From Pseudoalteromonas sp. FUC4 (GTDB lineage: Bacteria > Pseudomonadota > Gammaproteobacteria > Enterobacterales > Alteromonadaceae), in assembly GCF_008370255.1 (NCBI RefSeq), contig NZ_SEUI01000002.1, positions 382,266-446,265 on the forward strand: a DNA stretch of 64,000 bases. The letters run 5' to 3'. Positions 10,006 to 19,080 of the stretch are shown here, in pieces. Both the position numbers and the translations under genes were made by a program. Numbering within the stretch: position 1 is the stretch's first letter; every line of letters begins with the position of its first letter. The notes beneath the pieces are model-generated. The model saw only the letters and a list, made by a program, of their open reading frames with translations. It did no database searches and was not told where the DNA came from.

Positions 10006-10730
10006 TACGCCATTCCACCATTAACTTGAATTACCTGACGGGTAATATAACTTGCGCCATCAGACATTAAAAAAGCGACTGTTGCAGCCACTTCATCTAC
10101 ATTTCCCATACGATTAGCGGGAATCATTTTTTTCATTTCGGCTATTGGTAAATCATCAGTCATACCAGTATCAATAAGACCAGGTGCTACGCAATTCACT
10201 GTTATTTTTCGCTTTGCAAGCTCGACAGCAAGAGCTTTCGATGCACCAATAATACCCGCTTTTGATGCACTATAATTAACTTGTCCACGGTTACCAGCAA
10301 CGCCCGACACTGATGACATTGCGACAATACGCCCACCTTTACGATTACTTACCATAGGCATAACTAATGGGTGCAACACATTATAAAATCCATCTAGATT
10401 TGTGTGTATTACGCTATCCCACTCTTCATCTGTCATTGCAGGAAATGCAGTATCAGCAGTAATACCGGCATTGCATACCACGCCATAAAATGCACCATGT
10501 TGCTCTACATACCCACCTAAAATTGCTTTAGCTGATTCTCTATCTGCAACATCAAATTGTAAAATATCAACATTAACGCCTAAAGCAATAATTTCAGATT
10601 TAACCTGTTCTGCAGCTTCTATTCCTGAGCGACAATGCAAACTAATATCAAAGCCATCTTTAGCAAGCTTTAAAGCAATGGCTTTACCAATACCTTTACT
10701 TGAACCGGTTACTAATACACGTCTTGACAT
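10005..10730 (-). CDS. apeQ: 3-ketoacyl-ACP reductase, ApeQ-like (SDR)
   Basis: 241-residue short-chain dehydrogenase. The cofactor motif is TGSSKGIGKA, NNAG is represented by CNAGIT, and the catalytic Ser140, Tyr153 and Lys157 lie in SSVSGVAGNRGQVNYSASKAG. This is a FabG-type reductase expected to use NADPH on the beta-keto polyene intermediate. The gene overlaps both neighbours by TAATG junctions, matching apeP-apeQ-apeR order. Confidence 0.94.
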   Translation of the reverse strand: MSRRVLVTGSSKGIGKAIALKLAKDGFDISLHCRSGIEAAEQVKSEIIALGVNVDILQFDVADRESAKAILGGYVEQHGAFYGVVCNAGITADTAFPAMTDEEWDSVIHTNLDGFYNVLHPLVMPMVSNRKGGRIVAMSSVSGVAGNRGQVNYSASKAGIIGASKALAVELAKRKITVNCVAPGLIDTGMTDDLPIAEMKKMIPANRMGNVDEVAATVAFLMSDGASYITRQVIQVNGGMA

Positions 10731-11191
10731 TAAATTTGCTCCGCTAAAAATTGACTAGGGTTTTCTGGTTGAAATACATTAATTTTGGCACCCACTAATA
10801 ACACATCGCCTTCTTTAATAGTGCACTCAAATGCACTTAAGCCACTTTCTTCACTATATAATTTTTCAACTTCAATTGTTAAAGTGCTATTGAGAGAAAA
10901 ACCAGCGCAATGCATTTTATACTTACGGCTACTTACTAAAAATCCGACTTCTACCTTAGCGCCACTATCTACTTGATTTGCGTTAGCATAAGCGGCAATG
11001 GTTTGTGCCATATATTCAATTCCAACATGGCTTGGTACCTGCTTTAACTCAGGGTCATAAAAATTACTTTGTGGAGTAATTGTAACAAGACAGCGTCCGC
11101 TAATTTCATCATAACTTTCTAAGCTATCAATTAAAATCATTGGTGCAGTGTGTGGTAATACACTTTCGATTGGGTGATGAGGATGATTCAT
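10730..11191 (-). CDS. apeP: 3-hydroxyacyl-ACP dehydratase, ApeP-like
   Basis: 153-residue hot-dog protein. It opens with IESVLPHTAPMILIDSL, carrying the conserved His-x-x-Pro-M start of FabZ-like dehydratases, and continues with VGIEYMAQTIAAYAN. In characterised aryl-polyene systems ApeP forms a dehydratase complex with ApeI, and this cluster has both (second partner at 20834). It introduces the trans double bond in each cycle. Confidence 0.9.
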   Translation of the reverse strand: MNHPHHPIESVLPHTAPMILIDSLESYDEISGRCLVTITPQSNFYDPELKQVPSHVGIEYMAQTIAAYANANQVDSGAKVEVGFLVSSRKYKMHCAGFSLNSTLTIEVEKLYSEESGLSAFECTIKEGDVLLVGAKINVFQPENPSQFLAEQI

Positions 11192-11194
11192 AGC

Positions 11195-12364
11195 TTATAG
11201 TCCGATTAATACACTGACGTTATTACCGCCAAATGCAAATGAGTTTGACAAACAGGTAGTAATTTGGGAAGGGTGCTTAGCACCAACTGGAACAAGGTTT
11301 ATTGCGGGTAAACTGGTATCCTGTTCACCATCCCATACATGAGGAGCATAATCATTCCCGCCCAATAATAACCAACATAAACCTACTTCAGTCGCGCCAG
11401 CGGCACCTAATGTATGACCAATCATACCTTTTGAAGAGCTACATGGTGTTTCAATACCAAAAACATTCATTATAGCTATAGCTTCCATTTCATCATTTTT
11501 AGGTGTTGCAGTTCCATGTAAATTTACATAGTCAACTTCATTTATATTGATATTAGCGGCAGCTAGCGCACTTTTCATTGCCCTTGCCGCTCCCTCGCCT
11601 TCTGGGTGAGGTGCCGACATATGATGCGCATCGCTCGATTCACCAACACCTAATAGTTTAACTTCCCCTTGCTTTTGTACAATACACAAAGCGGCAGCTT
11701 CACCTATATTTATTCCATCACGATTCTTACTTGATGGGTTTGATATGCCTGCTGATGTTGATGCTAAAGCATGAAAACCATTTACCGTCATACCACATAG
11801 GCTATCTACTCCACCTACAATTGCAGCATCGGCTAACCCGCAAGCTATCATTTCTTGTGCTGTCGCAAATGCTTTAGAACTTGATGAACATGCTGTAGAT
11901 AACGTAAAAGCAACACCTTCTAAACCCAGCTCACTTTGAATAAATTGTGCTAGGTTATCCATCTCTTGCTGCTGGTAATGATACTCACTCGGAAAAAGAC
12001 CCTCTTGCTGTTGAGTTTTCATTGCTTGCTCACCATGAGCAATACCTGATGTACTCGTACCAACAATGACTGCAATTCGCTGTGCACCATATTGCTTTTT
12101 AAGCTCAGTAACGGGTTCTCTTAATTGCTCAAGCGCATGTGCTGCCAATTGATTATTTCTAGTTTGAAACTCGAGATCTCTGTCAGTTAATAAGGGTAAC
12201 TCAGCATTTACAGCGCCAACATAAATAGGACCTTCGTCAAAGAGAGTGTTATTGATAACAATACCCTCTTGACTGCCTGCGAGTAAATTACGTTTTATAC
12301 TTTGGTTATTACACCCTAGTGCATTTATCATGGCGTAATGGCTAATAAATAGCGGTTGTTGCAT
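11195..12364 (-). CDS. apeO: Aryl-polyene ketosynthase, ApeO-like
   Basis: 389-residue FabF-type ketosynthase. The active-site Cys is in LSTACSSSSKAFATA (Cys159), with His in LHGTATPKND and IGHTLGAAGATE. In known clusters ApeO pairs with the Cys-lacking ApeC (here 24398-25126) as a KS:chain-length-factor heterodimer. Position between the DUF3261 lipoprotein and ApeP agrees. Spacing to apeP is three bases. Confidence 0.92.
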   Translation of the reverse strand: MQQPLFISHYAMINALGCNNQSIKRNLLAGSQEGIVINNTLFDEGPIYVGAVNAELPLLTDRDLEFQTRNNQLAAHALEQLREPVTELKKQYGAQRIAVIVGTSTSGIAHGEQAMKTQQQEGLFPSEYHYQQQEMDNLAQFIQSELGLEGVAFTLSTACSSSSKAFATAQEMIACGLADAAIVGGVDSLCGMTVNGFHALASTSAGISNPSSKNRDGINIGEAAALCIVQKQGEVKLLGVGESSDAHHMSAPHPEGEGAARAMKSALAAANININEVDYVNLHGTATPKNDEMEAIAIMNVFGIETPCSSSKGMIGHTLGAAGATEVGLCWLLLGGNDYAPHVWDGEQDTSLPAINLVPVGAKHPSQITTCLSNSFAFGGNNVSVLIGL

Positions 12365-12365
12365 A

Positions 12366-12926
12366 TTAATATTCTTCTAATCTTTCTATAGTTAAACGAT
12401 AATTCTGCTCGTTCTCAACTAGTTGAGTGTGTGAGCCATTATATATAACTTCACGAATTAATGTCTCTCCTCGATAAAAACGACGAGTTAATTGTCCTGC
12501 AATAGTAGTTTGAGTTACTTGGCAGTTTTTACAAATATGTTGTTTAAGTTGTGCCAATGGCCAAAACGCACTTTGCATGTCATAAATAATTTTTTTTCCA
12601 TCAAAGTCAACTCCTAGCGAATTAGTCGTCGTTAATTGATTCGTATGGGTATTAAACTGCAGCTGAGATAGCGGGACACCTTCAAAACTCAATGCTGCAA
12701 CTTTTATCATTTTCTCAGAAAACTCAGTAGACACTAGCATTGACTGTTCAACAACACCTGAGAATTGAAACTTCTCAAGCCAGCCTTTGCCAACGATTTC
12801 GTTAGGTATTAGCATTGGCTCAAACAGTGCAGTATCAACCTTTGGTTTATAAGCTATCTGGCAAGCATTTAAAAACACTATAAAAATTATAATGAATGCT
12901 ATTTTCATATTTTGGCTAAGCAACAT
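12366..12926 (-). CDS. apeN: DUF3261 outer-membrane lipoprotein, ApeN-like
   Basis: 186 residues with a lipoprotein signal (IAFIIIFIVFLNACQ; lipobox LNAC). A second in-frame ATG at 12908 begins MKIAF and would give an equally good, shorter signal; neither has a clear ribosome site. The mature part matches the DUF3261 pattern by position and by its C-terminal block TRRFYRGETLIREVIYNG. DUF3261 lipoproteins occur almost only with aryl-polyene genes and are thought to help deliver the lipid-linked pigment to the outer membrane. Confidence 0.85.
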   Translation of the reverse strand: MLLSQNMKIAFIIIFIVFLNACQIAYKPKVDTALFEPMLIPNEIVGKGWLEKFQFSGVVEQSMLVSTEFSEKMIKVAALSFEGVPLSQLQFNTHTNQLTTTNSLGVDFDGKKIIYDMQSAFWPLAQLKQHICKNCQVTQTTIAGQLTRRFYRGETLIREVIYNGSHTQLVENEQNYRLTIERLEEY

Positions 12927-12928
12927 AT

Positions 12929-14203
12929 TTATACAACAGCAGCATTGATATCAGTCATTTCAGAGTCACATATTTTTTCTAAAATATTGAGACCTCGTTT
13001 AGTGTTTTTAACAAACGGATTTTTTTTATCCCATGCATAACCCGCTAAAATAGAGCACACCATTGCTTTTACATCTGGCTGGCCGTCTGCAAAAAAGATA
13101 ACCGATTGTAAACTCGTATCATACCAAGAGTTCACAAAGTATTTGAATACAGTGATCCCTTCACGCAGTGGTATTTCATATTCATTTTTCCAGTCAACAG
13201 TCTCACCTTGTAATTGTTTAACCACAAGTTCAGATGCCTGTACCGCAGAACGTAGTGCAATTGTAACTCCAGAAGAAAATACGGGATCTAAAAACTCACC
13301 TGCATTACCTAATAACGCAAATTTATCACCATGTAACTGCTTTACATTTGCTGAGTAACCACCAATAGTACGCACAGGAGCAATAATTTTAGCGTCATCT
13401 AATAATGCCGATAAGTTATCATCTTCACTTATAAACTGAAGTAATATTTTCTCAAGGCTCATATCTGGATTTTCTATCTGTGCAGTTTCACCCACAACGC
13501 CTACGCTCACCGTACTGTCACTGAATGGGATAAGCCAATACCACACGTCAGGAATATCTGGGTGAACTGTAATAAGTATTTTATTACGATCAAATTTAGG
13601 ACAATCTATATTATCTTTGAAATGTGTGAATACAGCTTTACGAGGTGATAACTCACTCGCTTCTTCTAAATCTAATAAACGAGGAAGAACTCGACCAAAC
13701 CCACTGGCATCTAAAGTGAAACGGGCTGTTATTTTACTTTTTTGCTCCGTTTTTAAATTAGTGATGTCAATACACGTACCATTTTCATCTGTTGTGAAGT
13801 TTGTAACACGATTACCAAAGCGAATTTCAGCGCCTTGATTAATCGCTTCTTGAGCTAATAAATTATCAAACTCAGCGCGTTTAACTTGATACGTTGTACC
13901 AGGTCCTTCACTAAATTTTTCTTCAAAATTGAAATTAGTGTGATGGCCACTTCGGTAGAATGCAGCGCCATTTTTAAATTGAAAACCTAATTTTTCAGCA
14001 TTTTCAAGTAAGGTGTCGAGCATATTTGCTTTGCGTAAATAATCCATTGATTGTGGTAATAAGCTCTCACCAATAGAAAAACGAGGAAACTCATCTCGCT
14101 CTACTAAACATACACTTAAACCATGCTGCATTAATAAACACGCAGCAACTGTTCCTGACGGACCAGCACCGATTATAGTTACATCAAAATCAGTTGATAT
14201 CAT
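12929..14203 (-). CDS. FAD-dependent oxidoreductase resembling flavin-dependent halogenases
   Basis: 424 residues. The FAD-binding start is DVTIIGAGPSGTVAACLL, followed by FPRFSIGESLLP and GFQFKNGAAF. The sequence PDVWYWLIPF contains the W-x-W-x-I-P pattern used to recognise flavin-dependent halogenases, and lysines near residues 71-77 sit where such enzymes carry their catalytic Lys. Related proteins without halogenase activity (geranylgeranyl-reductase-like) share much of this, so halogenation is not proven. It sits inside the pigment operon between the MMPL exporter and the lipoprotein. A halogenated (in seawater perhaps brominated) aryl ring, as in xanthomonadin, is the natural hypothesis. 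Confidence 0.82.
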   Translation of the reverse strand: MISTDFDVTIIGAGPSGTVAACLLMQHGLSVCLVERDEFPRFSIGESLLPQSMDYLRKANMLDTLLENAEKLGFQFKNGAAFYRSGHHTNFNFEEKFSEGPGTTYQVKRAEFDNLLAQEAINQGAEIRFGNRVTNFTTDENGTCIDITNLKTEQKSKITARFTLDASGFGRVLPRLLDLEEASELSPRKAVFTHFKDNIDCPKFDRNKILITVHPDIPDVWYWLIPFSDSTVSVGVVGETAQIENPDMSLEKILLQFISEDDNLSALLDDAKIIAPVRTIGGYSANVKQLHGDKFALLGNAGEFLDPVFSSGVTIALRSAVQASELVVKQLQGETVDWKNEYEIPLREGITVFKYFVNSWYDTSLQSVIFFADGQPDVKAMVCSILAGYAWDKKNPFVKNTKRGLNILEKICDSEMTDINAAVV

Positions 14204-16545
14204 TAAATATTCCTTTTCGATACAAGAGTAAGGCGCGGGGCCATAATGAACACCATAACAACACCTATAAATACAGTGAAACCAAATTGGCTCACAGCGG
14301 GTGTTGAGCTAAAAATTAAAATTGCAAATACAAATAAAGAGCTCAAAGCTGAGATGAGCGTGGTTAATGTTATTTTTTCACAAAGACCATGCTCAGCATA
14401 AAATACGCAGTAGTCTAAACCCAATGCCAAAATGAGTATGCCCGCTACATAATTAAACACACTTAAGCCGTCAAAAAACCATGCACTAATAACAAGTGCT
14501 ATTACCATAGCAATTGCAGGTCGGCTTACTGCAATAAACGCATTAAGTAATCCGTACCGTAGCCAAAAAACAAGCATTGCGGCACCAAGTGCTAAGCCAT
14601 ATATTAAAATCAAGTGATGCCTAAACAACCCTACCTGCTCACTTACAGCTAATACTTTATCAACAAAAACAACATCTTTGTAGCTATTTAAGGTCCTTTC
14701 AAGCATCTTTGGATCATTGATGCCTTGCAACTTTATAATGCTGTAGTAACGACTATTAATTTCGACCCATTGATCAGTAAATAAGTGGGCTATTTGGCTT
14801 TTTTGCCATGTTGGATAATCTAACTGAGTTAATTCAGGATTATTTCGCGTGTAAGGTAATTCTAATAATGTTTTTAATTGATCAAACAAACCGTCATTCT
14901 CGGCTTGCAACATTAACGCTTGCGACTTTTTTTGCATAGCAATAGAGGGCAGCCACTGGCTAATACTTGAATATTTAGTAAAGGCATTATTTTGCTGTAA
15001 TTGCTTTAAGTCTTCAGCTAATTGTTCAGAGCGTTCCAATGTTTGCTGAGAAGATCCCCCCGACACTAAGATATATGGGCTGTCCCATTGTGCATTTAAT
15101 ATTTTTGAAATTTGCTGTTGTTGAGTCACTAAGCTAGCTGAGCTTTTATAAAACGTACGCGGATCATCAACATTATTAACCACACTTAAAGCGACTATTG
15201 CTATAACTACAAAACCGGTCTGCCACCAATAGTTTAAGCGTTTTTTAAGGAGTGCTTGTTGCCAATTATTAAGTTGAATAACAAAATGAGGAATTGCACT
15301 TGGCTTTTTTACTATAAAACTAGCAATACTTGGGTAAACAAGTAATACAGTCAGTAAAGCGCCTAATAGACCAGCCATAGTAAATACAGCAATTTGCTTA
15401 AATAATACTAATGGAGTGAATACTAAAATTAAATAACCGACTGTTGTCGTAATAAAACCCAATAAAAGTGACGCACGAATACTACGTAAGGGATTAAACC
15501 GGTCAACTTTGCTAAAGCGTAATTCGCTCAGTGCATGAAAACTATAATCAGCAGCAATACCAATTAATGTCACAGCAAATACCAACGTTAAAATATTTAC
15601 TTCAGTAAAAAATAAACGTAATGCACTATATCCATAAAGCATACTAATAGAGATGACAAATAGCGTACAAAAAACACTTAACGCACTTCTATAAATAGCC
15701 ACAATCAACAATAAAGTAGCAATAATTGAAATACTGCCAAATACAGTCATCTCGTTTTGAGCGGTTATACTTGCGTCTGCGGTAAAAAATGCGGCTCCGG
15801 TAACAAGATAATTTACCCCTGATTTTTCCTCGCTACTTTGTTTTTTTATATCGTTAACTTTTGCAGCTATATCTTTGGCTATATTTAAATCTAAGCCAGT
15901 ATCAGCACTAACAAAATTAATAAGCACATAGTAAATTGCATCGTCAGAACTACCGTTTTTTATCTCATCTTGAGCAATAAGATAACCTTGGTAATTTTTA
16001 AGCTTCATTGAGGGTACGTTTTGTTGATTAAAAAAATCAGCTAAACCCAAATTAGGATCAGAAGATAATGTCGCTGCAACCCATGGCGAACCCATTTCAT
16101 TTAATAAACTAAATTGATAATTAAATACGGCACCCGCAGTTTTATTTTGTAATAAGTGTTTATACTTTTCACTCAAAAATGCATATTTATAAGGTAGGTA
16201 ATCCTTCACTACAGATTGCAGTTCTGGAAGTGCTCCAAAATGAATATTAACCTCAATGCCATTTATATCTCTTAGTGCAAGTGCGGCTTTCTCTGCGTAC
16301 TTTATGGCGTTACTACGCTTTTTGTGACCAACAAGCATGACGTGTTGACGCAACTGTTGCTGCTCAACGTTATCATTCACTAATCGCACATCCTCACTTT
16401 GTTCTACTGTAAATATCTGGTTAATATCAGCCACAATAGCAAAAGGCTTAAATAGCCATAAATAGCTTAAACCAGCGAGTAATATGAGTAGCTGTATCCC
16501 CCAGAGGAGTAGCTTAGTGCGTGAGTTTAACGTCATCCATGTCAT
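14203..16545 (-). CDS. apeM: MMPL/RND-family exporter, ApeM-like
   Basis: 780 residues with about 12 membrane segments in the RND layout: one at the N-terminus, a large periplasmic loop, five clustered segments (from MTVFGSISIIATLLLIVAIY), a second loop, and a last cluster from GLFRHHLILIYGLALGAAML. MMPL proteins in aryl-polyene clusters are presumed to move the pigment lipid out of the inner membrane. The start overlaps the LolA-like gene by 32 bases, so the two are probably translated together. Confidence 0.9.
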   Translation of the reverse strand: MTWMTLNSRTKLLLWGIQLLILLAGLSYLWLFKPFAIVADINQIFTVEQSEDVRLVNDNVEQQQLRQHVMLVGHKKRSNAIKYAEKAALALRDINGIEVNIHFGALPELQSVVKDYLPYKYAFLSEKYKHLLQNKTAGAVFNYQFSLLNEMGSPWVAATLSSDPNLGLADFFNQQNVPSMKLKNYQGYLIAQDEIKNGSSDDAIYYVLINFVSADTGLDLNIAKDIAAKVNDIKKQSSEEKSGVNYLVTGAAFFTADASITAQNEMTVFGSISIIATLLLIVAIYRSALSVFCTLFVISISMLYGYSALRLFFTEVNILTLVFAVTLIGIAADYSFHALSELRFSKVDRFNPLRSIRASLLLGFITTTVGYLILVFTPLVLFKQIAVFTMAGLLGALLTVLLVYPSIASFIVKKPSAIPHFVIQLNNWQQALLKKRLNYWWQTGFVVIAIVALSVVNNVDDPRTFYKSSASLVTQQQQISKILNAQWDSPYILVSGGSSQQTLERSEQLAEDLKQLQQNNAFTKYSSISQWLPSIAMQKKSQALMLQAENDGLFDQLKTLLELPYTRNNPELTQLDYPTWQKSQIAHLFTDQWVEINSRYYSIIKLQGINDPKMLERTLNSYKDVVFVDKVLAVSEQVGLFRHHLILIYGLALGAAMLVFWLRYGLLNAFIAVSRPAIAMVIALVISAWFFDGLSVFNYVAGILILALGLDYCVFYAEHGLCEKITLTTLISALSSLFVFAILIFSSTPAVSQFGFTVFIGVVMVFIMAPRLTLVSKRNI

Positions 16546-17077
16546 TTTGCGTCAGCTCCTTGCTAGTAAATATCATCGTTATCTCTGTTTTATTATTCTG
16601 CTGATCGGTAAGCATTATACTACGCTGACTTTCATCAAGTGCACACAAGTTGACGTTGGTAAATAATGCAGCAACGTCTTCAAGTTTTGGTATTAGGTTG
16701 TAACAATGTTCATCATTTGAAGCGGCTATGCTCCAATCGCTTTCGTTAATGTCACCACTAAGTAACTTTGCAAGTAAACTGTTTATTTGTTTATCTTGGG
16801 TAAGGATTTCATACGCTTTTGTTGATTCTAAGCGACGGTAAATCCCATTAGGGAGTAACAGCATTTCACTGCTAACCGGTGATAGGGTGTGCCAGTAAAC
16901 ATGTTGATCATAAATAACAAAGTTACCTTGCGATTTAATCGCACGCTTTAGAAATGTAAAATGTTTAGCTTGGCTAAACTGACCTTTACCCTGCGCTACT
17001 TTAAAACGAGTAAAGTCATTAGCTGCAGCCTGCGTACTTAAAAAAAACAAAAGTACTAAAGCCAGTTTATTCAACAT
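16514..17077 (-). CDS. apeL: LolA-like outer-membrane lipoprotein carrier, ApeL-like
   Basis: 187 residues with a signal peptide (LNKLALVLLFFLSTQAAA), then the LolA pattern FTRFKVAQGKGQFSQAKHF and NFVIYDQHVYW. LolA-fold proteins carry lipid through the periplasm. Here it probably carries the pigment lipid together with the MMPL exporter and DUF3261 lipoprotein, by analogy with other aryl-polyene clusters. It overlaps both the thioesterase gene upstream and the MMPL gene downstream. Confidence 0.86.
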   Translation of the reverse strand: MLNKLALVLLFFLSTQAAANDFTRFKVAQGKGQFSQAKHFTFLKRAIKSQGNFVIYDQHVYWHTLSPVSSEMLLLPNGIYRRLESTKAYEILTQDKQINSLLAKLLSGDINESDWSIAASNDEHCYNLIPKLEDVAALFTNVNLCALDESQRSIMLTDQQNNKTEITMIFTSKELTQNDMDDVKLTH

Positions 17078-17495
17078 AAGCCATCACTTTATCGATAAAT
17101 ATACTTGGCGATTCAAATTGGAGTTCTTGAGTATGTAAGTCCATCGCAACTTGTATCGTATAAGCTTTAGTCAAAACCTTATCCGTATCAAGGCATTCAA
17201 TACGGTAATCAATTTTAATCCGCATCTCAAATTCAACCAAAGAGGCGTGAATACGTATACGAGATCCAAATACAGCCGATGCAACATACTTTAATCGCAT
17301 ATCAACTATCGGCCACATAAAACCAGACTCTTCCATCGCATTATAGTTATAACCAATTTTATTAAGCAATGCACAACGGGCGTCTTCTATGTATTTTACA
17401 TAGTTACCATGCCAAACAATTCGCATTGGGTCTAAATCATAAAACGGCACCACCATATCAATGGAGGTACTAACAATTGCTTTGGATTTTTTCAT
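17067..17495 (-). CDS. apeK: 4HBT hot-dog thioesterase, ApeK-like
   Basis: 142 residues of the YbgC/4-hydroxybenzoyl-CoA thioesterase type. The signature DLDPMRIVWHGNYVKYIEDAR carries the catalytic Asp and the His-Gly-Asn-Tyr block. ApeK in known clusters is a thioesterase that may release or edit acyl chains. It lies between the ammonia lyase and the LolA-like gene. Confidence 0.9.
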   Translation of the reverse strand: MKKSKAIVSTSIDMVVPFYDLDPMRIVWHGNYVKYIEDARCALLNKIGYNYNAMEESGFMWPIVDMRLKYVASAVFGSRIRIHASLVEFEMRIKIDYRIECLDTDKVLTKAYTIQVAMDLHTQELQFESPSIFIDKVMAYVE

Positions 17496-17504
17496 TATTT
17501 ACCT

Positions 17505-19061
17505 TTAACTAGTTTGATAAAGTGCCCAGCGTTGAGTTTGGATATACTCAATCGTCTGACGTAATATCTTATCTGTTGGGCGATCTTCTTCTAGTAAATC
17601 AAAGAAACTAGCTACATCATCAATCATTGCAGTAATTTCAGGGTTTAATGCAGAAGCATCTATTTCATTATTTAAAATACGAATTCGAACACCTTGCACA
17701 GCAGCCAATAAAGTTGCCGCGAGTACCTGCTCTGTTAGTTGTAAAATACGTAAACAGTCACGTGCAGCAATGGTCCCCATACTCACTTTATCTTGGTTAT
17801 GACATTCTGTAGAGCGTGAAAAAACGCTGGCTGGCATTGTTAATTTAAGTGCTTCAGCAGTCCATGCAGAACAACCAATCTGGATAGCTTTGAAACCATG
17901 ATTTATAAAGTGACGTTCACTTGAGGCCGCACTTAAATTGGATGGCAAACCATTATTCATTTTAACATCAACCATTGTCGCAATTTGTCGATCTGCTAAA
18001 TCAGCTAAATTTGCCACACAGTTTTTCATCGAGTCCATTGCCATTGCAATATGACCGCCGTAAAAATGACCTCCATGTAAAACATGCTCGCCAATACCAT
18101 CAATAATAGGATTATCATTGGCACTGTTAAGCTCATTTTCAATCATATTTCTTAACCATGGTAGGCTATCTTCAAGCACACCTATAACGTGCGGAGCACA
18201 TCGTATAGAATAGCGATCTTGTAAGCGGTCTGAATTACGAGGATGCTCAACATGGTTTAAATCATGCTGAATGCGTTTAGCAACATTTTGCTGACCAACA
18301 TGCGGCTTAACACTAAATAAAATATCATCAAAGTGATTGCTATTACCTTTAAGCGCAATACTTGCAAGTGCAGTTATACGGGTCATTAAACGACTTGCGT
18401 ACTCAGAGCGGTCGAATGCTTGACATGCTAGCGCCGTCATTACGGCGGTGCCATTCATAATAGCCAGACCCTCTTTAGGGCGTAACGTAATTGCTTTTAA
18501 ACCTTCAGCAGAAAATGCCTCTAATGAATTAACAACCTGATCTTTATAGTACGTATCACGCTCACCAATTAAGCTACCAGCAACATACGATAGAGGTGTT
18601 AAATCACCACTTGCGCCTACCGATCCTTCTTGTGGAATGACAGGAATAATATCGCGGTTGATCATCTCAACTAATAATTTCAGTAAATCCCAACTTACGC
18701 CAGAATAACCTTGTGACAAAGACGCCAAGCGGCTCGCTAAAATAAGCTTACCTTGTTCTGGCGTAAAAAAGTCACCTAAGCCACAACCATGAAAACGTGT
18801 TAGGTGTATTGGCAGCTCATTAACGAGTGATAAAGGAATTTCAACTGTGCATGAATCACCGTAACCGGTTGTTACACCGTATATGTGACCTTCTTCGGCT
18901 AATAACTTATCTAAAAAAGCGACAGCAGAATCAATTTTTTTTGCAAAGTGACTATCACCAGAAAGCGCAACTCCGCGCTTATCTTTTACAACACTGATAA
19001 TGTCTTCAATTGTTAAACGCCCTGCACCAAATAATAGGTGACTTGATGTGTTACTTTCCAT
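17505..19061 (-). CDS. Aromatic amino acid ammonia lyase (HAL/TAL/PAL family)
   Basis: 518 residues. The self-forming MIO cofactor tripeptide Ala-Ser-Gly (150-152) is in GSVGASGDLTPLSYVAG, and the catalytic Tyr61 is in YGVTTGYGD. It should deaminate Tyr, Phe or His to coumarate, cinnamate or urocanate. In aryl-polyene and flexirubin clusters this enzyme supplies the aryl starter acid, activated by the AMP ligase at 21183. The two selectivity positions appear to be Phe90-His91 (LTRFHGCGLG), unlike the Ser-His typical of histidine lyases or His-Leu of some tyrosine lyases, so the substrate is not settled; tyrosine is favoured by context. Confidence 0.9.
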   Translation of the reverse strand: MESNTSSHLLFGAGRLTIEDIISVVKDKRGVALSGDSHFAKKIDSAVAFLDKLLAEEGHIYGVTTGYGDSCTVEIPLSLVNELPIHLTRFHGCGLGDFFTPEQGKLILASRLASLSQGYSGVSWDLLKLLVEMINRDIIPVIPQEGSVGASGDLTPLSYVAGSLIGERDTYYKDQVVNSLEAFSAEGLKAITLRPKEGLAIMNGTAVMTALACQAFDRSEYASRLMTRITALASIALKGNSNHFDDILFSVKPHVGQQNVAKRIQHDLNHVEHPRNSDRLQDRYSIRCAPHVIGVLEDSLPWLRNMIENELNSANDNPIIDGIGEHVLHGGHFYGGHIAMAMDSMKNCVANLADLADRQIATMVDVKMNNGLPSNLSAASSERHFINHGFKAIQIGCSAWTAEALKLTMPASVFSRSTECHNQDKVSMGTIAARDCLRILQLTEQVLAATLLAAVQGVRIRILNNEIDASALNPEITAMIDDVASFFDLLEEDRPTDKILRQTIEYIQTQRWALYQTS

Positions 19062-19080
19062 TTACTACTTCTCCAGATAT

